32,163 bases of DNA from JAMLHN01 sp035708745 (GCA_035708745.1 DASTFJ010000073.1:1-32163); one strand, 5' to 3'; numbered from the stretch's first letter, positions 23,443-32,005 are shown. Numbers and translations are program-made. Notes: generated by a model from the letters alone, not told the origin.

Positions 23443-24264
23443 GTGACAGACGCCGCTAACACCCTCTCCAAATCAACTCCGTCGACCTCCAGCCGCGACC
23501 GGATTTATCGAACCGAGGCGATCGTGCTGAGCCGTTTCGATCTCGGCGAAACCGATCGCATATTCACGTTACTCACGCGCGACCGCGGCAAGATTCGCGC
23601 GGTTGCCAAGGGCGCCCGAAAACCTACCAGCAAGCTGGCGCCTTCGCTCGAATATTTCACACGCTCACGGATGATTCTGAGCCGTGGCCGGGATCTCGAC
23701 ATCATCACATCGGTCGAGGTTCTGGAACGGCCGGACAATCTCGGAGAGCGGATCGACGCTTTTTCCCATGCCTGCCATCTGGCCGAAGTGACGAACAAGC
23801 TGGTGCCGGAGGAGCAGGACGTTCCCGACATCTACCGGCTGCTCTCGGCGGCCCTTTCCGAGCTGGACGGTTCTGGTAGCCCCTGGCTCCTGGCCCGTTG
23901 GTACGAAATGGCGCTGCTGGCACTGACCGGCTACCGGCTCGATCTCTATCACTGTGCGAATTGCGGCAACGATTTGCAAGCCGAGCCAAATGTGCTCGGC
24001 ATTCGCAGCGGTGGCATCGTCTGCCCCGATTGCCGAGCGATCGATCCAAATGGCCGGGTGATGTCGATCAATGCGCAGAAGATCCTGCGCTCGCTCGACC
24101 GAAATGGGATGTCGGAATTGCGCCGGATTTCGGTCGAACCGGTCCTGGCCGGAGAGATCGAGGCGACGCTTTCGGTCTATATCCGATCAATCGCCGAACG
24201 CGAGTTCTCGAGCCTGAAAGTACTCAGAGAGATCCGGGAAACCGCACCGTTTTACGATTCCTGA
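23443..24264 (+). CDS. recO: DNA repair protein RecO
   Basis: RecO anneals DNA and, with RecR, helps RecA displace SSB. The 273-residue product begins its OB fold with YRTEAIVLSRFDLGETDRIFTLLTRDRGKIRAVAKGARKPTSKLAPSLEYFT, the family signature. A helical region follows, then a four-cysteine zinc finger (CANCGNDL...GGIVCPDC). It ends with the usual LKVLREI. The start is GTG 23443; no ribosome binding site is clear. Its 3' end overlaps that of trmD by 13 bases in tail-to-tail orientation. Confidence 0.94.
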   Translation: MTDAANTLSKSTPSTSSRDRIYRTEAIVLSRFDLGETDRIFTLLTRDRGKIRAVAKGARKPTSKLAPSLEYFTRSRMILSRGRDLDIITSVEVLERPDNLGERIDAFSHACHLAEVTNKLVPEEQDVPDIYRLLSAALSELDGSGSPWLLARWYEMALLALTGYRLDLYHCANCGNDLQAEPNVLGIRSGGIVCPDCRAIDPNGRVMSINAQKILRSLDRNGMSELRRISVEPVLAGEIEATLSVYIRSIAEREFSSLKVLREIRETAPFYDS

Positions 24265-24920
24265 TCGCGCCGCCAGGTGCGCATGAGCGATTGCTGCCGT
24301 CGCCAGGCGGCAATCTCGGCGTGATGTCCGCTCAGGAGCACCGGCGGTACGCTCAGACCGCGATATTCGGCAGGGCGGGTATAGTGCGGATACTCCACCA
24401 GTCCGTCCTGATGCGATTCTTCGATAACCGAAGCGTCATCGATCACCCCGGGAATGAGTCGGGTGACTGCATCGACGATCACCATGGCCGGGAGCTCCCC
24501 GCCTGTCAGCACATAGTTGCCGATCGAGATGTCTTCGGCTCCCAGCAGCTCTCCAGCCCGCGCGTCGATCCCCTCATAGTGCCCACAGACGAGCACGATC
24601 TCGGGTTCGGCAGCAAGCTCACTCGCGAGCAACTGGTCGAAGGTGCGCCCTCCGGCGCTCGTGATGAGCACCCGCGCTGGGCGGTCGCCGAGCACATCCT
24701 CGACGCCCTCTACGATCGGCGGAGCCATTAGCACCATGCCCGCGCCGCCGCCGTATGGCCGGTCGTCGGCGGTTCGATGCCGGTCATGCGTCCAGTCGCG
24801 CAGGTCGTAGATGGCGATCTCGATCAGGCCGGCGTCGATCGCGCGCCGGATGATGCTCTCGCCAAAAGGCCCTCCGAACATTTCCGGAAAGAGCGTGAAG
24901 ATCGAAAATCGCAGGGTCAT
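24252..24920 (-). CDS. trmD: tRNA (guanine-N1-)-methyltransferase
   Basis: TrmD methylates G37 of tRNAs next to the anticodon and prevents frameshifting. The 222-residue product starts MTLRFSIFTLFPEMF and has the SPOUT trefoil-knot motifs: YGGGAGMVLMAPPI, VLVCGHYEGIDARAGE and EDISIGNYVLTGGELPAMVIVDAVTRLIPGVI, then EESHQDGLVEYPHYTRPAEYRGLSVPPVLLSGHHAEIAAWRR. It is slightly shorter than E. coli TrmD. ATG 24920 overlaps the HAD gene stop in an ATGA junction. It is unusual in lacking the rpsP/rimM/rplS neighbours commonly found with trmD. Confidence 0.96.
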   Translation of the reverse strand: MTLRFSIFTLFPEMFGGPFGESIIRRAIDAGLIEIAIYDLRDWTHDRHRTADDRPYGGGAGMVLMAPPIVEGVEDVLGDRPARVLITSAGGRTFDQLLASELAAEPEIVLVCGHYEGIDARAGELLGAEDISIGNYVLTGGELPAMVIVDAVTRLIPGVIDDASVIEESHQDGLVEYPHYTRPAEYRGLSVPPVLLSGHHAEIAAWRRQQSLMRTWRRDQES

Positions 24921-25651
24921 GCGCGTGACAATGTCTCGAGCAATGTCGGGGCCGCGCCGCTCATGGATGTCACGATCACGTTCGGCGCCAGCTCGGCCGA
25001 TGGCACTTCCCCGGTAGTCGGCCGCTGATACCAGACCGTGCGCATCCCTGCTCGTGAGGCGCCGCCGACGTCCATACGCAACGAATCGCCGATGTGCAGC
25101 GAACGTCCGGCCGTCGCGTCGAGGTTGTCCAATGCCGTCCAATAGATTTCGGGGCGGACCTTGTAGAACCCGCATGATGCCGAGCTTACGATGCTGCTGA
25201 ACGCGTCGATCATTTCAAAACGCTCCAGCGACCAGAGCAGGAAGTCGTGATGGATTGCGATCGAGACGATCCCGAGCGGTATCCCTTGTCTGGCTAGCTC
25301 GGCGACCGTCTGGGGAGCGCCTTCGACCGGCGTCGCCGACTGAAAGGCTCGACGCATGATGGCATCGATGGAGATGTCGATTGCCTCCCAGGACATCGCG
25401 AATCCAATGCGTTCCAGAATCGTTCGCACGGCCCGATCAGCCGGGAGCTCGTGCCCATGGCGATGAATGGCCTGACGCAACTTGCGATATTCGGCATCGG
25501 CGCTGGCGAGTGTCGCGGCTGGTACATCGATCTCGCCGATTTCGTGCCAGTACCGCAGGACATCGCTGACCAGCGTGTGGACTTCGATATCGAACCAGCT
25601 GTCGCACTCGACCAAGGTGTTGTGAAAGTCGAAGGTGATCGCCGTGCTCAC
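24917..25651 (-). CDS. HAD-superfamily hydrolase
   Basis: This is a 244-residue cytoplasmic protein. Motif I is ITFDFHNTLVE (residues 5-15): the nucleophile Asp is present, but the second Asp of the usual DxD is His. Motif II is GIPLGIVSIAIHHD, motif III includes the Lys in FYKVRPEIYW, and motif IV is LHIGDSLRMDVGGASRAGM. A helical cap lies between motifs I and II. This fits a subclass C1 HAD such as a small-molecule phosphatase or dehalogenase-like enzyme; the substrate is unknown. GTG 25651 overlaps the HD-GYP stop (GTGA), and its own stop overlaps the trmD start (ATGA), so the three genes are translationally chained. Confidence 0.85.
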   Translation of the reverse strand: MSTAITFDFHNTLVECDSWFDIEVHTLVSDVLRYWHEIGEIDVPAATLASADAEYRKLRQAIHRHGHELPADRAVRTILERIGFAMSWEAIDISIDAIMRRAFQSATPVEGAPQTVAELARQGIPLGIVSIAIHHDFLLWSLERFEMIDAFSSIVSSASCGFYKVRPEIYWTALDNLDATAGRSLHIGDSLRMDVGGASRAGMRTVWYQRPTTGEVPSAELAPNVIVTSMSGAAPTLLETLSRA

Positions 25652-26271
25652 GACGCGAGGCCTTTCTCAAGCAAGGGGTGGATCGAACGAAATGCGTCGA
25701 CGATCACAGGATCGAATTGCGTCCCAGCGCATCGCCGAAGCTCATCGAGTGCCGCGCCGGGCGATATCGCGTGCCGGTAGGGTCGATTGGTTGTCATGGC
25801 ATCGTAGGCATCGACGATGGCGATGATGCGCGAACCTAGCGGAATCGCGTTGCCGGCTAGACCAGCAGGATACCCACCGCCCTCGAATCGTTCATGATGA
25901 TGGCGAACCAGCCGCGCGGCACCTCGAATCGATTCGTTCGACGCCAGGAAATCGGCGCCGCGGACCGAGTGCGCGCGCATCTCGGTCCATTCGGCAGCAT
26001 CGAGCGCCGCGGGTTTTTCCAGAATCGACCGGGAGACCGTGAGCTTCCCGATATCATGCAGCCATGCCGCTTCGATCAAAGGCGTCCGGTCGCATTCGTC
26101 CAAAGCGATACGATCGGCAACGGCCTTTGCCATTGCGGCCACGATCCCTGCATGGACATAGAGCGGTTCGTCCAAGACGCGGATGCGGTCGGCCAGCGTC
26201 GTGCAATCGTGCCATTTTGGAGAACCAAACAGCTCAGCCAAATCCTGAGATTCCAGACGAACGGTGGACAT
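25648..26271 (-). CDS. HD-GYP domain phosphohydrolase
   Basis: This is a 207-residue protein consisting essentially of one HD-GYP domain. The metal-binding HD is in AAWLHDIGKLTVSRSILEKP, followed by HSVRGADFL, and the hallmark HHERFEGGGYPAGLAGNAIPLGSRIIAIVDAYDAMTTNRPYR. In other bacteria this family hydrolyses c-di-GMP or related cyclic dinucleotides. No sensor or receiver domain is attached. ATG 26271 (MSTVRLESQD) is preferred; a TTG at 26319 would leave no space for a promoter between this gene and the divergent gene starting at 26322. It leads the HAD-trmD operon. Confidence 0.85.
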   Translation of the reverse strand: MSTVRLESQDLAELFGSPKWHDCTTLADRIRVLDEPLYVHAGIVAAMAKAVADRIALDECDRTPLIEAAWLHDIGKLTVSRSILEKPAALDAAEWTEMRAHSVRGADFLASNESIRGAARLVRHHHERFEGGGYPAGLAGNAIPLGSRIIAIVDAYDAMTTNRPYRHAISPGAALDELRRCAGTQFDPVIVDAFRSIHPLLEKGLAS

Positions 26272-26321
26272 TCCGATATCCAGTGTGTAGCTCGCTCGAA
26301 CGCGCGAAGTAGAATCCAAGT

Positions 26322-27941
26322 ATGAACGCTCGCCCGCGCATCATGCGCCTCCGATTCCTGGCCGTCGCCACGTTGTTGCTGGTGGCGATGCCGCTCCTGG
26401 CTGGGGCGCAGAGCTTTCCCTCGGCGGGGGGCGGTCAGGATGGGGTGCTCCGTCTTGCCGGACCGGTCGATCTCCAGACGCTGGATCCGGCGAAGGCAAA
26501 GGACCTCGGCACGCTCTTCCTCGTTCGGCAAATCTTCAGCGGCTTGACGCGCCTGGATGACGAGCTGCAACCAGTGCCAGCCCTGGCGGAGACGATCGAC
26601 GTTTCCGACGACGGTCTTACCTACACGTTCACTTTGCGGCGTGATGCTCGTTTCCAGGACGGGAGCGATATCACCGCGGACGACGTCGCCGCTTCGCTCA
26701 CCCGCGCGCTCGATCCTGCCACCACCGGCGGCGATGCCAGCCTGTTGGCCGCGCCGACCTTCCTCTCGGACATCGCCGGAGCGAAAGAGCTTCTTGCCGG
26801 TGAAGCGACGAACCTTTCGGGCGTAAAGGTTATCGACGACCTGACTCTCGAAATCCAGCTGACTCAGCCTCGTTCGACGTTTCTGATGCGACTCGCTACC
26901 GGTCCGGCCTCGGTCATCGACCCGAATGATATCGACAAGGGCGATGAATGGTGGGCCGACCCGAACGCGTCCGGTCCCTTCGCTATCGATGATTTCGATA
27001 TCGATTCCAGCATGACGCTGGAGCCGAACGGTGATTACTTCGCTGGAAAGCCCGCGCTCGACCAGGTGCGAATTCTTCTCGGTGCGGATGCGCTGCAACC
27101 GACCAATCTCTACCAAACCGGCGCCATCGATGTGGCCGGCGTCTCCTTCTTTTCGCTCGATCGCGCCCTCGACCCCGCCAGCGACCTTTACGCGGATCTG
27201 CAGCAATCCGATCTCTTCGCAGTCGAATATTTGGCAATGCGCAGCGATGTCGAGCCGCTCAACGACCCGAATATCCGCAAAGCGCTCATCCTGGGATTCC
27301 CCCGGGAGATGGTGGCGAACGTGTCATTCGACGGCCGCGCGGCGCCCGCGCTGGGGTTCATTCCTAATGGCATGCTCGGCCAGGCAACCTGGCCGGTCGA
27401 TGGGTGGGATTACGATCTCGATGCCGCCCGGCAAGCCATTGCCAATTCTTCGTATGGCTCCGCCGAGAACGTTCCGCCCATCACTATCTATGCGAATGGA
27501 CCACCCGATCGCCTGATCTCTTTCAAGGAGGTTATCGAGCGCGATCTTGGTTTGCAGATCGATCTGGTCAATGTCGAATGGACCGAATTTATTGCCACGC
27601 TCCCGAAGCAAACGTACCCCGCCTATGGGATCTATTGGGGGGCCGATTTTCCCGATCCGGAAAGTCTGCTGCTCACGCTCTTCGGCACCGGGCAGGCAGA
27701 CAACTACGTAGGTTATTCGAATCCCGAGTTCGATGCGCTTCTGCAGCAGGCTGCCGCCGAACAGGATCCCGAGGTCCGCGATCAGCTCTATACACAAGCA
27801 AACCAGCTGTTGATGGACGATGCGGTCGTCTTGCCGTTCTATTACGATCGCAGTTACATGCTCGTCCGTCCCTGGGTGCATGGTCTGAAGCTCACTCCGC
27901 TCGGAATTCTCTCCCTCGACCAGATCACCGTCGAAACGTGA
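26322..27941 (+). CDS. ABC transporter substrate-binding protein, peptide/nickel family 5
   Basis: This is a 539-residue exported protein of the SBP_bac_5 family (DppA/OppA-like). The N-terminus (RLRFLAVATLLLVAMPLLAGAQS) is a signal sequence; no lipobox Cys is seen at the cleavage region, so membrane attachment is unclear. Family markers include LQTLDPAKAKDLGTLFLVRQIFSGLTRLDDELQPVPALAETIDVSDDGLTYTFTLRRDARFQDGSDITADDVAASL, SGPFAIDDFD and PNIRKALILGFPREMV. No permease or ATPase gene is near, so its partners are elsewhere or it has another role. ATG 26322 is six bases after a TAGAAT box, so either the mRNA is leaderless or ATG 26343 is used. Confidence 0.88.
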   Translation: MNARPRIMRLRFLAVATLLLVAMPLLAGAQSFPSAGGGQDGVLRLAGPVDLQTLDPAKAKDLGTLFLVRQIFSGLTRLDDELQPVPALAETIDVSDDGLTYTFTLRRDARFQDGSDITADDVAASLTRALDPATTGGDASLLAAPTFLSDIAGAKELLAGEATNLSGVKVIDDLTLEIQLTQPRSTFLMRLATGPASVIDPNDIDKGDEWWADPNASGPFAIDDFDIDSSMTLEPNGDYFAGKPALDQVRILLGADALQPTNLYQTGAIDVAGVSFFSLDRALDPASDLYADLQQSDLFAVEYLAMRSDVEPLNDPNIRKALILGFPREMVANVSFDGRAAPALGFIPNGMLGQATWPVDGWDYDLDAARQAIANSSYGSAENVPPITIYANGPPDRLISFKEVIERDLGLQIDLVNVEWTEFIATLPKQTYPAYGIYWGADFPDPESLLLTLFGTGQADNYVGYSNPEFDALLQQAAAEQDPEVRDQLYTQANQLLMDDAVVLPFYYDRSYMLVRPWVHGLKLTPLGILSLDQITVET

Positions 27942-27953
27942 GCCGCCCATCTG

Positions 27954-28856
27954 ATGATCAAGATCGCCCAGGCATTTCCCACCTCGCAGCCCCAACCGCT
28001 CACGCCAGAAGCCGCCGCTCGACATCGCTTCGATTGGGCTGGGCGGCTCGATATCAATGATCTGAACCGAACGCTTTCCAGCTTCCCCGGGCGTTCGAGC
28101 TGGATACCCGAGTTGGACGAAGTACTGATCGTAGGACCCTGGCGCAATCGGGACGATATCGCCGCGGTCGCCCAAATCTCGGCGGTTCGACGACTCGACG
28201 ACCTCATCGCCACGAGCCGGGAGGCATCATTTCAGCTCGGTGCGCAAGCCTTCGTGATGCCGGAATGGAACGAAACCCGCAACCGCCACTTCTACGAACG
28301 GAATGGGCTCGATCTGCTCGAAGATGTCATTTCCTACGAAGTGGACGCCGGGATATCTCGGTCGGACGAGCTTCGAATCGACAGCCCGCTTCGGCTGATT
28401 GCGGCCGACTCCCCGCTCTTCGGCCAGATCGTCGCGATCGACCATGCGGCTTTCCCCTGGCTCTGGCGCAATTCGCACCTCGAATTCGAGCACTATCTCT
28501 TTACCCCGGGGGTCGAGATTTGGGCGCTACGGAACCAATCTGGAGCGACGGTCAGCTATGCCGGCATCACGAGCTATGCCGGGTGGGGACATCTCGACCG
28601 GGTTGCGGTCGACCCGGCTTGGCAGGGGAGGGGCTACGGTGAGCGGACCGTGCGGTTCGCCATTGCCCGGCTGCGACAGCTCGGAGCGCGCCGGGTAGGG
28701 CTGAGCACCCAGCGCTCCAATGTGCGGTCACAACGGCTCTACGCCCGAATCGGATTCCAGCAAACCTGGCAGAACGATTACCGCATTTATGGGACACTCG
28801 CGCCGGGCGCTCCGACCGACGAGCCCCTGGACTCGGACGGATTCGATCGAAGATGA
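27954..28856 (+). CDS. GNAT-family N-acetyltransferase
   Basis: The protein has 300 residues in two halves. The N-terminal half is a degenerate GNAT domain (VLIVGPWRNRDDIAAVAQI...FVMPEWNETRNRHFYERNGLDLLEDVISYEVD). The C-terminal half has an intact acetyl-CoA motif A, LDRVAVDPAWQGRGYGERTVRFAIARLRQLGARRVGLSTQRSNVRSQRLYARIGFQ (QGRGYG matches R/QxxGxG/A). The substrate is unknown. It starts 12 bases after the transporter gene and ends in an ATGA overlap with aroC, so it is co-translated with chorismate synthase. The coupling may be positional, not functional. Confidence 0.85.
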   Translation: MIKIAQAFPTSQPQPLTPEAAARHRFDWAGRLDINDLNRTLSSFPGRSSWIPELDEVLIVGPWRNRDDIAAVAQISAVRRLDDLIATSREASFQLGAQAFVMPEWNETRNRHFYERNGLDLLEDVISYEVDAGISRSDELRIDSPLRLIAADSPLFGQIVAIDHAAFPWLWRNSHLEFEHYLFTPGVEIWALRNQSGATVSYAGITSYAGWGHLDRVAVDPAWQGRGYGERTVRFAIARLRQLGARRVGLSTQRSNVRSQRLYARIGFQQTWQNDYRIYGTLAPGAPTDEPLDSDGFDRR

Positions 28857-29932
28857 CTAGCTCATTCGGAACCATTTATCGTTTGACCACCTGGGGAGAG
28901 TCGCACGGTCCCGCGCTTGGCGTCGTGATCGAGGGATGCCCCGCGGGGATCCCCCTGGCCGTCGAGGACATTCAGGTCCAGCTCGACCGCCGCCGGGTTG
29001 GTCAAAGCAAGGTCACCACACCGCGCAATGAAAAAGACCGCGCGGAAATCCTTTCCGGCGTTTTCGAGGGCGTCACCACCGGCGCGCCGATCTCCTTGAT
29101 CACCTACAACGGCGATGTGGACTCATCCAAATACGAGAACCTGCGCGACGTCTTCCGCCCTGGACACGCCGATTACACCTACTGGGCCAAATACGGCCAT
29201 CGCGACCATCGTGGGGGCGGCCGGTCGTCCGCCCGAGAGACCTGGGGTCGCGTCGCCGCCGGAGCCATTGCCCGCAAGATCCTGGCGTCTGCGGGCGTCG
29301 AGGTGTACGGCTTTGCCCGCGAGATCGGCGGCATCCGGGCCGAGACCTTCGATCGCGACGAGATCGAACGCAATATCGTTCGATCGCCCGATCCGGTCGC
29401 TGCGGAGCGGATGATCGATGCGATCATGTCGGTGAAGGAGCAAAACGACAGTCTCGGCGGAATCGTCGAGGTGCATGCCTTGAATGTGCCGGTCGGGCTG
29501 GGGGAGCCCACTTTCGACAAGCTCGATGGACTCATCGGTCATGCTATGCACAGTATCCCCGCGGTCAAAGGGGTCGAGATCGGCGAGGGGTTCGATGTCA
29601 CGCAAATGCGCGGCTCGCAATCGAACGATTCCTTCACGGTCGAAGACGGTCGCGTTCGCACGCGATCCAATAATTCCGGCGGTATTCTCGGTGGTCTCTC
29701 GAGCGGCGAGACCATTGTGGTGCGCATCGCGGTGAAGCCGACCTCGTCGGTCGCTCGCCCCCAGCAAACGGTCGACACGAACCTCCAACCGCGCGAGATC
29801 CTGGTCGAGGGGCGGCATGACCCTTCCGTCGTACCCCGTGCCGTCCCGGTCTGCGAGGCGATGCTCGCCAACGTCCTCGCCGATCTCTATCTCCGCAACC
29901 GCGCCGCCCGCATCAACTGGCCACCGGACTAG
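28853..29932 (+). CDS. aroC: Chorismate synthase
   Basis: The enzyme converts 5-enolpyruvylshikimate 3-phosphate to chorismate with reduced FMN, the last common step of aromatic amino acid synthesis. The 359-residue product has the family signatures TTWGESHGPALGVVIEGCPAGI (residues 12-33), FRPGHADYTYWAKYGHRDHRGGGRSSARETWGRVAAGAIARK, DSLGGIVE, NSGGILGGLSSGE and GRHDPSVVPRAVPVCEAMLANVLAD. Length is normal. ATG 28853 overlaps the GNAT stop by four bases. No other shikimate pathway gene is adjacent. Confidence 0.98.
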   Translation: MTSSFGTIYRLTTWGESHGPALGVVIEGCPAGIPLAVEDIQVQLDRRRVGQSKVTTPRNEKDRAEILSGVFEGVTTGAPISLITYNGDVDSSKYENLRDVFRPGHADYTYWAKYGHRDHRGGGRSSARETWGRVAAGAIARKILASAGVEVYGFAREIGGIRAETFDRDEIERNIVRSPDPVAAERMIDAIMSVKEQNDSLGGIVEVHALNVPVGLGEPTFDKLDGLIGHAMHSIPAVKGVEIGEGFDVTQMRGSQSNDSFTVEDGRVRTRSNNSGGILGGLSSGETIVVRIAVKPTSSVARPQQTVDTNLQPREILVEGRHDPSVVPRAVPVCEAMLANVLADLYLRNRAARINWPPD

Positions 29933-30035
29933 GGGCCGGCGGCCAGAACGCAGCGCGCAGAATTCGCCGGAAGGCGCGGTCGGTTCGACCAGGGAGGGCA
30001 GAGGCGTGGTTCACTACGACTGCGCGCGGGTTCAG

Positions 30036-30818
30036 TCAATCCGTTTTCGTCTTCTCCGCCGCGACGATGATCCGATCTGACTGGGGGCCGAGGTCGTCGA
30101 GCTCATAGCTGCCGTAGACCCTCCAGTCCTGAAAGCCGGCCAGCTGCAGCATCAAGACCAGCTCGGCGGCGCTTATCCACCGCTGCGCGAACGCGGTGCG
30201 TGTTCGTTTGATCGATCCGTCCGCGGTGGTGACCTCGTACCAGATCTCGTTGTCGATCATCTGTGTGGCCGGGTCGGCATGTTGCGCAACGAGCTTGTCC
30301 AGTCGCGCGCCGTCCACCATCCCCCATGTCCCTGAAAACGTGAGATCTCCGTCCATCGTCATCACTCGCGCCGATGTCGGATTGAAGACATCCACGACCA
30401 GCTGACCGCGCGGATCGAGGGCGATCCAGGCGGCACGCAACACGCGAAGCTGATCCGCTTGCGTTTCCGCATGCAGTAATGAATCGAGCGAGACGATTAC
30501 GACTCCAAACGATCCAGCGCTTACAAGATCGGCTCGGCAGAAATCCCCCTCGATCAGCGTGACCGCACCGCCAGGATCTCCAGTGTCTAATGCATGTTGC
30601 GCAATTGACAGCATCGACGAAGATGAATCGACCCCAGTAACGTCGAACCCCTGAGCCGCGATCGCTCGCACGATCCGCCCGGTGCCGCAACCGAGCTCCA
30701 GCACTGGATCGCCCGCGGCTTCGATGAATTGCAGGTACAAATCGATGTCGTCGGTGAACGATCGGTGCTCGAGATCGTAATATGCTGCGATTGGATCGTA
30801 CGGGCTGTCGGCTGGCAT
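30036..30818 (-). CDS. Class I SAM-dependent methyltransferase
   Basis: This is a 260-residue protein with the Rossmann methyltransferase motif I PVLELGCGTGRIVRAIAAQGFDVTGVDSSSSML (about 38-70), ALIEGDF-type motif II (VTLIEGDFCRADL) and a GQLVVDVFNP strand. The N-terminus YDPIAAYYDLEHRSFTDDIDLYLQFIEAAG is common to small-molecule methyltransferases of the Methyltransf_25 kind. The C-terminal half is beta-rich. The substrate is unknown. It converges with aroC over 103 bases and is divergent from smpB across 39 bases, with shared AT-rich promoter sequence. Confidence 0.85.
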   Translation of the reverse strand: MPADSPYDPIAAYYDLEHRSFTDDIDLYLQFIEAAGDPVLELGCGTGRIVRAIAAQGFDVTGVDSSSSMLSIAQHALDTGDPGGAVTLIEGDFCRADLVSAGSFGVVIVSLDSLLHAETQADQLRVLRAAWIALDPRGQLVVDVFNPTSARVMTMDGDLTFSGTWGMVDGARLDKLVAQHADPATQMIDNEIWYEVTTADGSIKRTRTAFAQRWISAAELVLMLQLAGFQDWRVYGSYELDDLGPQSDRIIVAAEKTKTD

Positions 30819-30831
30819 GAACGCTGGTCCC

Positions 30832-30837
30832 TATAAT
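30832..30837 (+). promoter_or_regulatory. Probable smpB -10 box
   Basis: A consensus TATAAT lies 20 bases upstream of the smpB ATG, giving an expected leader of about 14 bases with a weak TGGAAA ribosome binding site. No good -35 is present at 16-18 bases. Its position between divergent genes may also serve the methyltransferase gene on the other strand (AATTATAG). Confidence 0.5.
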
Positions 30838-30857
30838 TGACGTAAGATGGAAATGCT

Positions 30858-31340
30858 ATGACTAGCGCAACATCATCGAAAAACGATCGACGCACCGATC
30901 GGGTCGTCGTGACGAATCGGCGCGCATTGCACGATTACCACATTCTGGAATCGATCGAAACCGGCATTGTCTTGTCGGGAACGGAGATCAAATCGCTCCG
31001 GGCCGGGCATATGTCGATTGCGGAAGCATACGTGCGGGTGGCCGACGACGAGCTCTGGCTCATCGGTTCGCATATCTCGCCGTACGCATTCGGTACGCAT
31101 GCGAACCACGATCCGCACCGCAATCGGAAGCTGCTGGCACATGGGAGGGAGATCCGCCAGCTGCGAGAGACGACCGAACAAAAGGGGATGACGTTGATTC
31201 CGCTGAGGGTGGCCATTCGCAACGGCCGCGCCAAGGTCGATGTCGGAGTTGCCCGCGCCAAGAAGCTCTACGACAAGCGTCAAGCTGAGGCCGAGCGCGA
31301 TTCCAAGCGCGACGTCCAGCGGATGCTCGCGGAGCGATGA
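30858..31340 (+). CDS. smpB: SsrA-binding protein SmpB
   Basis: SmpB binds tmRNA and brings it to stalled ribosomes for trans-translation. The 160-residue product has VTNRRALHDYHILESIETGIVLSGTEIKSLRAGHMSIAEAYVRVADDELWLIGSHISPY, an RKLLAHGREIRQL segment, then GMTLIPLRVAIRNGRAKVDVGVARAKKLYDKRQAEAERDSKRDVQRMLAER with the positively charged C-terminal tail that enters the ribosome mRNA channel. Its partner RNA gene ssrA starts 301 bases downstream on the same strand. Confidence 0.97.
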   Translation: MTSATSSKNDRRTDRVVVTNRRALHDYHILESIETGIVLSGTEIKSLRAGHMSIAEAYVRVADDELWLIGSHISPYAFGTHANHDPHRNRKLLAHGREIRQLRETTEQKGMTLIPLRVAIRNGRAKVDVGVARAKKLYDKRQAEAERDSKRDVQRMLAER

Positions 31341-31641
31341 TGGGAGCGGGGAAGCGAATGGCAACCGGCGACAGCAAACAGGCAAAGGTGGAGGGGGATA
31401 TTTCGACCCTGACTGGGTACACCATTTTCCTCAGCTCTGTAGCGAGTCGAGATTTCCTGCCAATTGCCAACGCTTTGCCCATAAGAGACGCGAGTCTGCC
31501 CGGTTTTTGGACAAAACTGGGTAAATCTTGCTTCCGGACTGCGGTTTCCTGAGCGAGCGTGCGTATTCGAACGCTCGTGCCATGGTCAAGTCCGATGGAC
31601 GTATTCGATCATTTGTGCGATAATTTCAGCAGGTCGAAATC
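31341..31641. other. Gap between smpB and ssrA
   Basis: No gene is supported. A short frame at 31337-31552 lacks a ribosome binding site and recognisable content. There is a small inverted repeat, CGAGCG (31554-31559) with CGCTCG (31572-31577). The ssrA promoter is at its right end. Confidence 0.5.
31596..31624 (+). promoter_or_regulatory. Probable ssrA promoter
   Basis: TGGACG (31596-31601), a 17-base spacer and GATAAT (31619-31624) resemble a housekeeping promoter. Transcription would start near 31631, about 10 bases before the mature 5' end made by RNase P at 31642. Confidence 0.6.
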
Positions 31642-32005
31642 GGGGATGTTTGGTTTCGACAGGGTTCGAGGTTAGATTGCTGCGTGCCGAAGCGCCCAGG
31701 CCTTCGTAAAAATGGGCAAAAAAGAGTAACTGGCAACAGTGCACTCCCAATGGCTGCCTAAGTCCTTCGACCTCTAGACAGCTCGTCCGCCCAGAGCTCA
31801 GCTCTATGGTTCTGGAACCGGGCGTCACCTAAGTAGAGCTGCGGTGGTGAAGTTCGCCTGAGCGAAGCCGCCAAAGTCAGTCAGGCTCACTCGGAACACT
31901 CCTGTCGGTGGGATCGGTTCCGAGGAATTTAATTGCCGACTATGCGCGTAGGATGCACTCGATCGAGGATTCTGGACGGGGGTTCGACTCCCCCCATCTC
32001 CACCA
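31642..32005 (+). ncRNA. ssrA: Transfer-messenger RNA (tmRNA, one-piece)
   Basis: The 5' end GGGGATGTTTGGTTTCGAC and 3' end GGGGGTTCGACTCCCCC + CATCTCC + ACCA form the tRNA-like domain. The 7-bp acceptor stem pairs 31642-31648 with 31995-32001, including one G-U, and CCA is encoded. The T arm GGGGGTTCGACTCCCCC is perfect. The resume region GAGTAACT precedes the codons GGC AAC AGT GCA CTC CCA ATG GCT GCC TAA (31732-31761), predicting the degradation tag GNSALPMAA. It is the single-chain form, 364 bases, with room for pseudoknots on both sides of the tag. The tag reading is by analogy with the GTAGTC-GCA-AAC junction of E. coli. Confidence 0.95.

Noticed and set aside
26076..27206. Minus-strand open frame of 376 codons
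   Set aside because: It is antisense to the substrate-binding protein and overlaps the HD-GYP gene in another frame; no family features.
31337..31552. Small plus-strand frame after smpB
   Set aside because: It begins inside the smpB stop region, has no ribosome binding site and no recognisable content.
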